A DNA stretch of 64,000 nucleotides from the NCBI GenBank assembly GCA_964545045.1, contig CAZJEN010000016.1, positions 11,956-75,955 of the forward strand. The letters are read 5' to 3'. Source of the stretch: SIG307 sp964545045 (GTDB lineage: Bacteria > Bacillota > Clostridia > Lachnospirales > Lachnospiraceae). Below, in pieces: positions 45,355-53,669 of this stretch; within the stretch, counting starts at the first letter, position 1, and the number at the start of each line of letters is the position of its first letter. The notes beneath the pieces were generated by a model. It ran no database searches and had not been told where the DNA came from. It saw only the letters and a list, made by a program, of their open reading frames with translations. Position numbers and translations under genes: made by a program.

Positions 45355-47379
45355 ATGGAGTATCATGTGGCAAAAACAGGAAATGACGGCGCATTGGGAA
45401 CGAAGGAACAGCCGTTTTTGACCATTTCCCGTGCGGCACAGGTTGCGGTAGCCGGGGATACGGTTACGGTACACGCCGGAGTGTACAGAGAATGGGTGAA
45501 GCCGGCAAACGGCGGTACCGAGGATGCAAGAATTACATATCAGTCCGCGGGAGACGGTGAGGTAGTGATTTCCGGTGCGGAGCAGGTGGAGGACTGGAAA
45601 AACGCAGGCGGTCAGGTATGGAGTACCGAGGTAGATAACAGCTTATTTACGGACCGCAATCCGTTCAAGGAAGATTTGGCCGGTGACTGGCTGTTTAAGG
45701 GAGCATTTGTGCCGCATCTCGGCGATGTGTATTTGAATAAAATGCCGATGTACGAGGCGGAATCTGTAGAAAAGCTGACAAACCCTGAGGTTTGGCCGCA
45801 GGCGAAGTATCCGGAGGAATCGAAGCTGGTTTGGTATGCGGAAGCGGGCGAAAAAACCACGAAGATTTGGGCGAATTTCGGTGATGCGGACCCGACCAAG
45901 GAGGATGTAGAAATTACGGTGCGACCGTTCTGCTTTTGGCCGGAAAAGACAGGCTTGAATTACATTACGGTAAAGGGCTTTACCATTTGTCAGGGCGCTC
46001 CCCAGTGGGCACCGCCGACGGCGCTTCAGGAAGGTCTTATCGGGCCACACTGGAGCAAGGGCTGGATTATTGAGGATAATGAAGTTTTTGGCTCTAAGTG
46101 CGTGGGTATCAGCCTCGGAAAGGACATCAGCAGCGGTCACAACGAGTGGACCGGCGGCAAAGGAAAGGGAGGTACCCAGAGGGAGCAGGAGGTTATTTTC
46201 CGCGCTCTTCACGGAAACTGGTATAAGGATAATATCGGCAGTCATATGGTACGCAACAATATCATTCATGATTGCGAGCAGGCCGGTGTGGTAGGCCATT
46301 TGGGCGGCGCCTTCAGTACCATTACCGGAAATACTATTTACAGAATTCATCATAAGCGTGTGTTCCACGGAGCGGAAGTGGCAGGTATTAAGCTGCATGC
46401 GTCCCTGGACACCCAGATTACGAACAACAAGATTTACGGCTGCTATCGTGCGGTATGGTTAGACTGGCAGGCACAGGGCACCCGTATCAGCAGAAATGTG
46501 TTCTTTGACAATCTTTCCGAGGACTTCTTCGTGGAGGTATGTCACGGACCGTATCTTGTGGACCATAACTTGTTCCTGTCCCCGATGAACTTTAGAAATC
46601 TGTCTCAGGGCGGAGCTTTTGTACATAACTTGTTTGCAGGCAGAATTTTGCCGAAGGAAGAGCTGAACCGTGCAACCCCGTATCACTTCCCGCACGAAAC
46701 TGCGGTAGCCGGATACAACAATTTCTCCGGCGGAGATGACCGTTATGTGAACAACCTGTTCCTGGGAGACGGAGATAAGGAAGTAAAGCCTATGACCTTC
46801 TTCGAGCATTTGCCGCTTCCGGAGCGTAAGGAGCGTGAGGACGGTGGTACGGTGATGGACGGTGTACCGGCGGATTCCATTTGCTATTTGCATCCGGCAG
46901 GCCTTTCCTGCTACGACAAGTATCCGGACGGTGAGGAGAAGATGCCGTGGGAGTACACGGAAGAGGAGCGTAAGGAACGCATCGAGAAGTACGGAAGCAT
47001 CTTTAAGCTGGGCCGTTGGGCAATTCCGGTGCAGATTAGAGACAACGCGTACTTTGGCGGAGCTGTAGGCTGCAGTCATGAGCCGGATGCCAAGGTATGT
47101 GAGGAGCCGGGTATTACGGTAACGGTTTCCGAGGATAAGAAGAGTGTAAAGGTATGTATTACGAATGCAGATTTGCTTGGCGGAGAAGGCTCCAAGCTGC
47201 TGTCCGCAGATACTCTCGGTACATCCTATCATGCGGAAATGGCTTACGAGAATCCGGACGGCACCAACATTGTATTCGATACGGATTTCTTCGGTAAGAA
47301 GCGTCCGGCAGGCAACGTAACTCCGGGACCGTTTGAGGTAATGGGTAGTGAGAAGCAGGAAGAGGAGTTTGTGCTGTAA
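45355..47379 (+). CDS. GH120 beta-xylosidase
   Basis: This is a 674-residue right-handed beta-helix protein opening EYHVAKTGNDGALGTKEQPFLTI, then AGDTVTVHAGVYREWVKP. WSKGWIIEDN and VAGIKLHASLDTQI follow. The catalytic pair known from the Thermoanaerobacterium enzyme aligns as Asp370 in WLDWQAQG and Glu394 in FVEVCHG. GH120 enzymes release xylose from xylo-oligosaccharides. There is no signal peptide, so it is cytoplasmic. It is probably cotranscribed with GH3. Confidence 0.92.
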   Translation: MEYHVAKTGNDGALGTKEQPFLTISRAAQVAVAGDTVTVHAGVYREWVKPANGGTEDARITYQSAGDGEVVISGAEQVEDWKNAGGQVWSTEVDNSLFTDRNPFKEDLAGDWLFKGAFVPHLGDVYLNKMPMYEAESVEKLTNPEVWPQAKYPEESKLVWYAEAGEKTTKIWANFGDADPTKEDVEITVRPFCFWPEKTGLNYITVKGFTICQGAPQWAPPTALQEGLIGPHWSKGWIIEDNEVFGSKCVGISLGKDISSGHNEWTGGKGKGGTQREQEVIFRALHGNWYKDNIGSHMVRNNIIHDCEQAGVVGHLGGAFSTITGNTIYRIHHKRVFHGAEVAGIKLHASLDTQITNNKIYGCYRAVWLDWQAQGTRISRNVFFDNLSEDFFVEVCHGPYLVDHNLFLSPMNFRNLSQGGAFVHNLFAGRILPKEELNRATPYHFPHETAVAGYNNFSGGDDRYVNNLFLGDGDKEVKPMTFFEHLPLPERKEREDGGTVMDGVPADSICYLHPAGLSCYDKYPDGEEKMPWEYTEEERKERIEKYGSIFKLGRWAIPVQIRDNAYFGGAVGCSHEPDAKVCEEPGITVTVSEDKKSVKVCITNADLLGGEGSKLLSADTLGTSYHAEMAYENPDGTNIVFDTDFFGKKRPAGNVTPGPFEVMGSEKQEEEFVL

Positions 47380-47404
47380 GATTTGAGACGTATATAAAAA
47401 AGGA

Positions 47405-47433
47405 TTGCGAAAGCAGAAAAAGTATGATAAACT
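47405..47433 (+). promoter_or_regulatory. Promoter of antitoxin RNA, copy A
   Basis: TTGCGA (47405-47410), a 17-bp spacer and TAAACT (47428-47433). Identical boxes and spacing occur in copy B. Confidence 0.65.
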
Positions 47434-47439
47434 AAAATC

Positions 47440-47536
47440 AGAAAAAGGAACAACCGCCCACAAGGTGGGTTGACCTTGATGATTGGATAGAAAGACCACC
47501 CTATCAACCGGCCAAAGTTAAGAGGGTGGTTTTTTC
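47440..47536 (+). ncRNA. Antisense antitoxin RNA, copy A
   Basis: This transcript of about 95 nt contains the hairpin CCCAC-AAG-GTGGG and ends in a terminator ACCACCCT...AGGGTGGT-TTTTTT (47495-47536). It converges on the toxin mRNA and would overlap its 3' end, the arrangement of txpA/ratA-type modules. Confidence 0.72.
47495..47536. terminator. Shared bidirectional terminator, copy A
   Basis: An 8-bp stem (47495-47502 with 47523-47530) has a T tract on the plus side and CTTTCT on the minus side, so it can end both the antitoxin RNA and the toxin mRNA. Confidence 0.8.
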
Positions 47537-47544
47537 TATGTTTT

Positions 47545-47640
47545 TTACTTACAAAACGTAAAAACGAATGTAAGCAAAGCTATAAGAAAGAGTCCGAAGG
47601 ACAACAAATCTTGAAAATCAAATTTGTTTCGATTCTTCAT
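47545..47640 (-). CDS. Holin-like type I toxin peptide, copy A
   Basis: This is a 31-residue peptide. A charged N-terminus (MKNRNKFDFQD) is followed by one transmembrane helix with the family core SFGLFLIALLTFVFTF and a short CK tail. GGAGGTGGAG precedes the ATG. The core is that of putative holin-like toxins of Firmicutes, membrane peptides silenced by an overlapping antisense RNA. A longer open frame (to 47844) runs upstream through the promoter and is not the gene. Confidence 0.85.
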   Translation of the reverse strand: MKNRNKFDFQDLLSFGLFLIALLTFVFTFCK

Positions 47641-47707
47641 AAGCTCCACCTCCATTCTGTGAGAATGAAGGTCAACACACCCTGTAACACGATTGTTCCC
47701 TAAGACT

Positions 47708-47736
47708 ATTATAACACAACCAGAACAAATGTTCAA
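47708..47736 (-). promoter_or_regulatory. Toxin promoter, copy A
   Basis: On the minus strand: TTGAAC (47731-47736), a 17-bp spacer and TATAAT (47708-47713). It is stronger on paper than copy B. Confidence 0.8.
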
Positions 47737-47758
47737 GATAACTTTTAATATTTTTCTC

Positions 47759-47787
47759 TTGACAGTGATGAATGAGTTGGTTATAAT
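47759..47787 (+). promoter_or_regulatory. Perfect consensus sigma-A promoter
   Basis: TTGACA (47759-47764), a 17-bp spacer and TATAAT (47782-47787). It drives the 19-codon ORF that begins about 45 bp downstream. Confidence 0.9.
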
Positions 47788-47837
47788 GACCATTGTAACG
47801 AATGTTTTTGGCTTTTTATGGTTAGGAGGCGATTTAT

Positions 47838-47897
47838 ATGACAATCTTATTTAAGTCGGATGTTGTATCGGTCGCCGTAGCTCTGTCCAATTTCTAA
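47838..47897 (+). CDS. 19-residue peptide, leader or signal peptide candidate
   Basis: MTILFKSDVVSVAVALSNF is preceded by GTTAGGAGGC with correct spacing and by a perfect promoter; a strong terminator follows 30 bp after the stop. The peptide is half hydrophobic with a single Lys and Asp. I do not recognise it. It could be a regulatory leader for the ATPase genes, a secreted signal, or a membrane-active peptide. Promoter, ribosome site and terminator in register make chance unlikely. Confidence 0.6.
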   Translation: MTILFKSDVVSVAVALSNF

Positions 47898-47927
47898 TTG
47901 CACAGGGAATCTTTTGGTGAGTTTTCA

Positions 47928-47953
47928 GGGCACGTCCGCGGACGTGCCCTTTT
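47928..47953 (+). terminator. Terminator of the 19-codon transcript
   Basis: GGGCACGTCCG/CGGACGTGCCC (47928-47949) is a perfect 22-nt palindrome, followed by TTTT. Confidence 0.8.
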
Positions 47954-47983
47954 CATTTACCGGAAAACCGGTAAATGAAAAGG
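47948..47983. repeat. Perfect 16-bp hairpin overlapping the terminator
   Basis: CCTTTTCATTTACCGG-AAAA-CCGGTAAATGAAAAGG shares two bases with the preceding terminator stem, so the two hairpins meet end to end. Its 3' part is not followed by T residues. Confidence 0.7.
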
Positions 47984-48259
47984 AATGTAGATTGCACACG
48001 GCGCGCAAGCGGTAGATGTCACTGCGTGACTGCGCGTCGGCGCGGAGTTTCGTGAGCGAAACTCTATTTGAGTATTACATCTCAATCCACAGCCGATCTA
48101 AATAAGAATTTCTCTTTTATTTCCCAACAAAACAGTAACAAAATCAAATGAAACAAGCAGCAAGGAGTATCCCGAGGAAAATCACCGGGTCAACTCTGCC
48201 TTGCGGACAAACGAAAGGGGTATGATACCATAAAACGATTAAAGCAGACCATTTTACGT
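47984..48259. other. Non-coding leader with hairpin cluster before ATPase genes
   Basis: AGATGT/ACATCT (about 48013 and 48080) encloses GTCAC-TGC-GTGAC, CGCG-TCGG-CGCG and GAGTTTCG-TGAG-CGAAACTC. Further on, GGTAT-G-ATACC forms a small dyad near 48220. I see no coding signal, nor a convincing promoter for the ATPase gene, which could depend on read-through or an atypical promoter here. Confidence 0.5.
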
Positions 48260-50014
48260 ATGGAAGAAAACACAAAAACCTATAAGGAGATGTATGAGGG
48301 AAGGATGTGGGTACAACCGTATCAGAGAGATTGGTCAGTGGACCCGTATGAAGATATGGACAACACCTATTACAGGGAAGACATTGGATATCGGATTGAG
48401 CGAACCCACAAGCTGGCCCAGGATAAGCCGACCATTACCGTATCCATTCCGGTAAAGCATCTTGGAATCATGGAAACAAGTATTGCGGGAGCAGATTATT
48501 GTTTACGGGCATTTTTGCCGTACATTGATGAGTTAAACGAGCCGCTGTACAACCGGAACCGTCCGGACTCTGAGAAGGGAAAGTATTACTGTTATCGTCC
48601 GGGAGGAGAGGTACTAGCCCGGAATTCTGCGTATTTCAAGATGTGTCCGAAAAAGGATTATACCATCGGTAGCGGTGATTGGGTATATTTGATTCCACCG
48701 GAAGAGGTGGGACCACCGGAGCTTTGTTTATGTATGATGATACAGGTGCAGTTACCGGCGAAAAAGATGCGAAAGACGTTGCGGATGCTGACCCAGGATT
48801 TGCCGGATACGGTGGACCGGTACATTGCGGAGTTTAAGCAGCATGAATATGCGGATGCAATGGAGCTGGAAAGGCTTCAGATGGATATTCGCAAGTGGCT
48901 TAGGAACAGCCCTTATTGTGCTTTTTTGGCCAACGGAAGCATTTTACCGCGAGAGGGAGGAAATGATCTGCCGATGAAGAATGCGGTGCCGTTTATGGCG
49001 ATTCCGGAGGAGGAAATCGAGGTATGCGGTGTAAAAGGTATGGGTATCAAGAGAGGAGTCACTGTGATTACCGGTGGCGGATATTCGGGAAAATCCACGC
49101 TGCTTGAGGCAATTTCCGCAGGAACCTATAATCATGCATGGGGTGACGGAAGAGAACTTTGTATTACGGATGCTACCGCCATGGGGATTGTGGCGGAGGA
49201 CGGACGCAGTGTAAAAAATGTTAATATTGCGCCGTTTATCAAGTGGATCCCGGGACAGGATACGGCGCACTTTTCCACGGAACGGGCTTCCGGCTCCACA
49301 TCCCAGGCTACAAACATTATGGAAGCGGTCAGCATGGGAAGTAAACTTCTTCTCATTGACGAGGACCGAAGCGCCACGAACTTTATGATACGGGATGCCC
49401 GGATGCGGGAGCTGGTAAAGAAGGAACCGATTACACCGTTTACGGAACGGGTCAGAGTGTTGTATGAAAAAGAAGGGGTGTCCACCGTGCTTGTTATCGG
49501 CGGAAGCGGTGAATATTTGTCGGTGGCGGACCGGGTGTACATGATGGAGGATTACCGGATACATAACGTGACCGAAGGTGCGAAGAGGCTGGGAGAGACG
49601 ATTGAAATGCCGCAACCGACAGGAGAGGCAAACTGGAAACAAAGCCGTGTTTTAAGCGGAGAGGGCTTTACCTCCTTTGTACCGGAAACGGGCATGGAAC
49701 GTCTCGCGGTGACGGATGTAGGTATTATCTATGTGGGCGAGGAGGCCATTGATTTGCGGATGTTGTCCGGGCTGATTACCCAGGCCCAACGAAATGCGGT
49801 GGGCTTTTTGATACGATACCTTGAGGTGTCCTTGAACGAAACGAAGTTTGATGTTGGGGCGAAGTTGGAAGTACTGTACCGCAGAATGGAAGAGGAAGGC
49901 TTTGACTGCATCTTTTCCAATTATTTTACGGACTGCGAACGATTTATGGATTTACCGCGGAAGGAAGATGTGCTGGCAGCGGTGAATCGGATGAGGAAGG
50001 TGAGGTTTTTATGA
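48260..50014 (+). CDS. ABC-class predicted ATPase (COG3044 type), paralogue 1
   Basis: This is a 584-residue protein. N-terminal residues 1-230 are a family-specific domain (YGYRIERTHKLAQDKP-like region, then RLQMDIRKWLRNSPYCAFLANGSILPREGG). The ATPase part has Walker A GGGYSGKS (272-279), a signature-like RASGSTSQATNIMEAV, Walker B LLLIDED (Asp367) followed by the family hallmark RSATNFMIRD, and VIGGSGEYLSVADRV in the switch position. The family is of unknown function and is not a transporter: there is no membrane domain. The ribosome site before 48260 is weak. The stop overlaps the GNAT start (ATGA). Confidence 0.88.
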   Translation: MEENTKTYKEMYEGRMWVQPYQRDWSVDPYEDMDNTYYREDIGYRIERTHKLAQDKPTITVSIPVKHLGIMETSIAGADYCLRAFLPYIDELNEPLYNRNRPDSEKGKYYCYRPGGEVLARNSAYFKMCPKKDYTIGSGDWVYLIPPEEVGPPELCLCMMIQVQLPAKKMRKTLRMLTQDLPDTVDRYIAEFKQHEYADAMELERLQMDIRKWLRNSPYCAFLANGSILPREGGNDLPMKNAVPFMAIPEEEIEVCGVKGMGIKRGVTVITGGGYSGKSTLLEAISAGTYNHAWGDGRELCITDATAMGIVAEDGRSVKNVNIAPFIKWIPGQDTAHFSTERASGSTSQATNIMEAVSMGSKLLLIDEDRSATNFMIRDARMRELVKKEPITPFTERVRVLYEKEGVSTVLVIGGSGEYLSVADRVYMMEDYRIHNVTEGAKRLGETIEMPQPTGEANWKQSRVLSGEGFTSFVPETGMERLAVTDVGIIYVGEEAIDLRMLSGLITQAQRNAVGFLIRYLEVSLNETKFDVGAKLEVLYRRMEEEGFDCIFSNYFTDCERFMDLPRKEDVLAAVNRMRKVRFL

Positions 50015-50613
50015 GAATCATAGAGTATTTTGAACAAACAAATGAACTGCAAAAATACCTGCGGGAGCAGATTGTACAGGGCGACTGGCGGGCAGCAAAG
50101 TATCTGTATGAAGTACTGGAGCAGGGAACGTTAAAGGAACGGTACGGGGAATGTACGAGGCTGCTGTTGCTGGTGGAAGATGCCCTTATGATGGCTTCGC
50201 CAGAGTTTTTTCAGGCGGTATCGGGGACGGATGAGTCCGAAGGAGAGAAGAAGTCGGAGATCCTTGCTTTCTGTACCCTGGCGGAACGGGATGAAATCAT
50301 TGAAGAAGAGATGGAACCGGATATGAAACCGTGGATTGGGTTTGTGTATACTTATCCGGAGCATCGGGGAAACCGTTATTCGGAAAAGTTGATTCGGTAC
50401 GCTTGTGAACTGGCAATAAAGGATGGATATGAGAAAGTGTATCTTTCCTCCAATGAAGTCGAACTGTACGAGAAGTACGGATTTGTATTTTTGAAGAGGA
50501 TGCACACCCTGTGGGGCGAAGAGACACAGGTGTTTGTAAAGGAACTGAGAGATGAAGGTCACGGTTGCGAGTGCAACGAACGAAATGGGGGCGATAGCTG
50601 CAATGGAGAATAA
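50011..50613 (+). CDS. GNAT N-acetyltransferase between the two ATPases
   Basis: This is a 200-residue protein. A helical N-terminal domain of about 100 residues precedes a GNAT core: WIGFVYTYPEHRGNRYSEKLIRYACELA (acetyl-CoA loop HRGNRYS) and VYLSSNEVELYEKYGFVFLKRM. It overlaps the upstream ATPase by 4 bp and the downstream one by about 11 bp, which implies a coupled three-gene unit. The acetyl acceptor is unknown. Confidence 0.82.
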   Translation: MRIIEYFEQTNELQKYLREQIVQGDWRAAKYLYEVLEQGTLKERYGECTRLLLLVEDALMMASPEFFQAVSGTDESEGEKKSEILAFCTLAERDEIIEEEMEPDMKPWIGFVYTYPEHRGNRYSEKLIRYACELAIKDGYEKVYLSSNEVELYEKYGFVFLKRMHTLWGEETQVFVKELRDEGHGCECNERNGGDSCNGE

Positions 50614-52342
50614 TTATACACGAATAAGAGAATTGAAAAAAGTATTACGATCAAACGGGCAGACAAATTTGAACGGGAAACCGATTTCCTATTTGTTAAG
50701 CAGATGGAGAGATACCTACGAGTATACAGACGGGATTACCGTAAAGTTTGTACCGCTGAATCCGAAGTATCCGGTCAATGTGGCAATGTACATTAATTTG
50801 GATGCAGACTTTTTAGGAACGGAGGAGGAAGAAATTAAGCGGTATCCGGCATTTTTTGAGGATTACCTGCTACGGGATTACAGTTATCTGTTTGAGGAAC
50901 TGAGCGAAAAGTACACTCAAAACAACAAGCTGGAACGCTTGTTATCGAAAATCCAGTGTCAGAAGCCGGATTGTCGGATTCTGAGGCGAAGCGGATTGCT
51001 CTACAACAAGGAAGCGCAGGCCTTTGTGTTGAAGCTGTTTGTACTTTTTCCGACGGGAGCGGGAGTGTCGATTCTGGGAGAACGAATCAGCCGAATGATA
51101 ACGGATATTTTAAAGACCGTAGAAGAAGGCTGTACATTCCTTGATAGGGAGCAGTTACGGGAGAGACTGGCTGTTTATAAACAGCAGATGGCGTTGCGGG
51201 AGTTTTGTCGGGAAAAGGGCTATGTGGCATTTGTGGCGGATGGAAGTATTTTGCCGAGAAAAGGTGACAGTGAGGAGCCTCTGGAGACGGCGGTACCCTT
51301 TGTGTCACCGGAAACGATGCGGGTGACGGTTCCTATGGAGGACGGAAGGGTGCTTTCTGGCATGGGGATTCCGAAAGGAATTACGGTCATTACCGGAGCC
51401 GGATTTTCCGGGAAAACCACACTTTTGGAAGCGATTGAATCAGGTATCTACAATCATGTGCCGGGGGACGGAAGGGAGTATGTAGTGGCGGAGCAAAGCC
51501 TTGCTGTAACAAATGCAGAGGACGGAAGATATGTGGCGAATGAGGATATTTCCATGTTCTTCTCTGATATTCCGTTTCAGGACATCCGGAACTTTACCAC
51601 AAAGCATGCCAGCGGAAGTATTTCCCAGGCAGCAAACATCATTGAAGCAATTGCGGGCGGTAGCCGTTTGTTGACCATCGATGAGGATAAGAGTGCGACG
51701 AACTTTATGATTCGCGATGAATTGATGCGGAGGATTGTAAAGGATGAGGTGATTATTCCGTTTACGGACAGAATCCGGAGCATAACGGAGCAAAAAGACG
51801 TATCAACCATTCTTGTGATCGGAGGTTCGGGAGAGTATTTAAAGATTGCGGATACGGTGATTCTGATGCATCAATATGTGGCGACGGATGTGACGGAAGA
51901 AGTAAGAAAATTGAATTTGCCGGTTTCCGAAGGAGAGTATGGAGCATTTGTGGAGACTGAGCGGACGGTGTTGCTGAACGGGGAAGGGGCAAAATCCCTG
52001 CTGTTGCAGACGGTTTGTACCGAGGACAGTAAAAAAGTTATTTGCGGAGAGTATTCCGTGGATATGACCTTGGTTCCGTCTTTAAAGAGTAATGAACAGT
52101 TACATTCCCTTGCCTGGGTATTTAGAAAGTTACTTTCAAAGGAAGAAGAGAGTTCGGAATGCCTGAATGCCGTTGGGGAAGAATATCTGGAGCGGTTATT
52201 TGTGGAGCTGGAGAACGAGCAGATGACATCCAATCCGGTGTACCGGGGGTGGTGGTTTGATGAAATACGGAAGGAGGAAATCATTATGTGTGTGAATCGG
52301 GCGAGAGGGATTTGCTTTGCTACGAAACCTATGGTTTTGTAA
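50603..52342 (+). CDS. ABC-class predicted ATPase (COG3044 type), paralogue 2
   Basis: The protein has about 579 residues; an in-frame ATG at 50552 is possible, but MENNYTRIRELKKVLRSNG at 50603 looks like the natural N-terminus. Walker A is GAGFSGKT (265-272), the signature-like stretch is HASGSISQAANIIEAI, Walker B is LLTIDED (Asp360) with KSATNFMIRD, and VIGGSGEYLKIADTV completes the set. All catalytic motifs are intact in both paralogues, yet the N- and C-terminal parts differ widely, suggesting distinct partners rather than a recent duplication. Confidence 0.88.
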   Translation: MENNYTRIRELKKVLRSNGQTNLNGKPISYLLSRWRDTYEYTDGITVKFVPLNPKYPVNVAMYINLDADFLGTEEEEIKRYPAFFEDYLLRDYSYLFEELSEKYTQNNKLERLLSKIQCQKPDCRILRRSGLLYNKEAQAFVLKLFVLFPTGAGVSILGERISRMITDILKTVEEGCTFLDREQLRERLAVYKQQMALREFCREKGYVAFVADGSILPRKGDSEEPLETAVPFVSPETMRVTVPMEDGRVLSGMGIPKGITVITGAGFSGKTTLLEAIESGIYNHVPGDGREYVVAEQSLAVTNAEDGRYVANEDISMFFSDIPFQDIRNFTTKHASGSISQAANIIEAIAGGSRLLTIDEDKSATNFMIRDELMRRIVKDEVIIPFTDRIRSITEQKDVSTILVIGGSGEYLKIADTVILMHQYVATDVTEEVRKLNLPVSEGEYGAFVETERTVLLNGEGAKSLLLQTVCTEDSKKVICGEYSVDMTLVPSLKSNEQLHSLAWVFRKLLSKEEESSECLNAVGEEYLERLFVELENEQMTSNPVYRGWWFDEIRKEEIIMCVNRARGICFATKPMVL

Positions 52343-52358
52343 CTTGCTGTTTTATCCT

Positions 52359-52387
52359 TTGACGAGACTTTCTGTGGCAGGTATAAT
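52359..52387 (+). promoter_or_regulatory. Promoter of the XRE gene at 52433
   Basis: TTGACG (52359-52364), a 17-bp spacer and TATAAT (52382-52387), so the XRE gene can be expressed apart from the ATPase genes. Confidence 0.8.
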
Positions 52388-52432
52388 CAGTGTAGAAGTG
52401 ATCGGAAGCATTATGTGCGGAGGAGGTTACAT

Positions 52433-53368
52433 ATGGAGCATCGCAGAGTTGCAATGGGCGGAAAGATATATTCTTTACGTGTGGCAAAGGGCATGACACA
52501 GGAACAATTGGCGGCGATCCTTTGCGTAAGTCCGGCGGCGGTTTCGAAGTGGGAGCGAAACCTTGCTAATCCCAGTATAGAAATGCTATGGGAACTGGCA
52601 GACTATTTTGAGTGCAGCATGGATGAACTGGTAGGTCGGGAAGAAAAGCGTCTGGAAAAAGTCGGAATTTACAACAGTGAGAAAATGCGACTGGTGGAAG
52701 TGGCAGAAGAACTGCTTAAGTGCAGTGAAATCAGCAGACAGGAAGGCTTGTTGGCATTAGACGATTACATGAAGAGATATGAGGGAGAAAGCAAGTTTTT
52801 ACCTTTTGCCATTCACTTTTTCTTGCAGTCGCTTTTAAAGCAAATAGATAATGAAATGATATTTCAGTTGTTGGGAAATTATGTGACGACACTGCCGGTT
52901 GAGGAGCAAAGAGAAGGTCATATGATTGTGCATGTACTGGGAGAGATTGCTTCCGGAGCGCATCCCGAGCTGTTGCGGGAAATCATTGCATCCTATGTGG
53001 GTGTGGGCTATTGGGAGAAGCTGGAGGCTGTAAGAAGAGGCGAACAAGGGAAAAGAACCAGGGAAGAAATTATAGGGAAGTACAGGGAGAAAAAAATGTT
53101 CTCGGAGAAGACTGATTTGCTGGAACTCTTTGAAGTGGTGGGAGATTTTGAGATTCAGGTGATTTTGCGAAATCTGGAGAATGAAACCTTAACGGCAGCA
53201 CTAAGGGGGGCTTCGGGAAAAATAGTCGCAAGATTTCTGATGAATTTGTCTGACCGGTTGCTCTACTTTGTGAGCGAGGATATTGACCGGTGGAACGGTA
53301 CGGAGGAAGAGATCCTGAAGGCGCAACGCAGAGTACTTGTGGTCGGCGGATGTTTTTTAACGGAGTAA
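52433..53368 (+). CDS. XRE-family regulator
   Basis: The protein has 311 residues from the ATG behind CGGAGGAGG; a GTG at 52415 overlaps that site and is rejected. The HTH MGGKIYSLRVAKGMTQEQLAAILCV and SPAAVSKWERNLANPSIEMLWELADYF is followed by a helical domain of about 240 residues. It is the last gene inside the toxin-antitoxin direct repeats and may regulate the ATPase unit; that is inference from position. Confidence 0.87.
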   Translation: MEHRRVAMGGKIYSLRVAKGMTQEQLAAILCVSPAAVSKWERNLANPSIEMLWELADYFECSMDELVGREEKRLEKVGIYNSEKMRLVEVAEELLKCSEISRQEGLLALDDYMKRYEGESKFLPFAIHFFLQSLLKQIDNEMIFQLLGNYVTTLPVEEQREGHMIVHVLGEIASGAHPELLREIIASYVGVGYWEKLEAVRRGEQGKRTREEIIGKYREKKMFSEKTDLLELFEVVGDFEIQVILRNLENETLTAALRGASGKIVARFLMNLSDRLLYFVSEDIDRWNGTEEEILKAQRRVLVVGGCFLTE

Positions 53369-53432
53369 GGCCGCAGTATGTGGTGCCGTTAGTATCGGAA
53401 CTATTGTTGCAGATTGTGCGCAGAAAAAAGGA

Positions 53433-53461
53433 TTGCGAAAGCGGAAAAAGTGTGATAAACT
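53433..53461 (+). promoter_or_regulatory. Promoter of antitoxin RNA, copy B
   Basis: TTGCGA (53433-53438), a 17-bp spacer and TAAACT (53456-53461), as in copy A. Confidence 0.65.
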
Positions 53462-53467
53462 AAACTT

Positions 53468-53565
53468 AGAAAAAGGAACAACCGCCCACAAGGTGGGTTG
53501 ACCTTAATGTGAATGCAGAAAAACCGCCAACACACTTCGGGCAAAGTTATGAGGGCGGTTTTTCT
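53468..53565 (+). ncRNA. Antisense antitoxin RNA, copy B
   Basis: It has the same CCCAC-AAG-GTGGG hairpin and 5' part as copy A. The terminator stem is AAACCGCC/GGCGGTTT (53521-53561), so stem sequence has changed on both sides together while pairing is kept. Confidence 0.72.
53519..53565. terminator. Shared terminator, copy B
   Basis: AAACCGCC (53521-53528) pairs with GGCGGTTT (53554-53561), followed by TTTCT. Confidence 0.8.
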
Positions 53566-53573
53566 ATGTCCAA

Positions 53574-53669
53574 TTACTTACAGAACGTAAAAACGAATGT
53601 AAGTAAAGCTAACAGAAAGAGTCCGAAGGACAACAAATCTCGAAATTCAAATTTGTTCTGATTCTTCAT
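53574..53669 (-). CDS. Holin-like type I toxin peptide, copy B
   Basis: This is a 31-residue peptide, MKNQNKFEFRD then a membrane helix SFGLFLLALLTFVFTF and CK. It differs from copy A at only four residues, all conservative, so the reading frame is under constraint. GGAGGTGGAG precedes the ATG. Confidence 0.85.
   Translation of the reverse strand: MKNQNKFEFRDLLSFGLFLLALLTFVFTFCK

Larger units (their letters stand above)
47398..47740. repeat. Direct repeat, copy A (type I toxin-antitoxin module)
   Basis: This copy is close to identical by eye to 53424-53765, about 6.03 kb away in the same orientation. It includes the antisense RNA promoter, RNA, shared terminator and toxin gene. The pair brackets the COG3044-type ATPase region. 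Confidence 0.85.

Noticed and set aside
47641..47844. N-terminal extension of the toxin frame to 99 residues
   Set aside because: The extension runs through the toxin's own promoter and ribosome site and beyond its transcription start.
48260..52342. ABC transporter or ABC-F resistance proteins
   Set aside because: No membrane domain and only one nucleotide-binding domain per protein. The SATNFMIRD hallmark after Walker B points to the COG3044 family.
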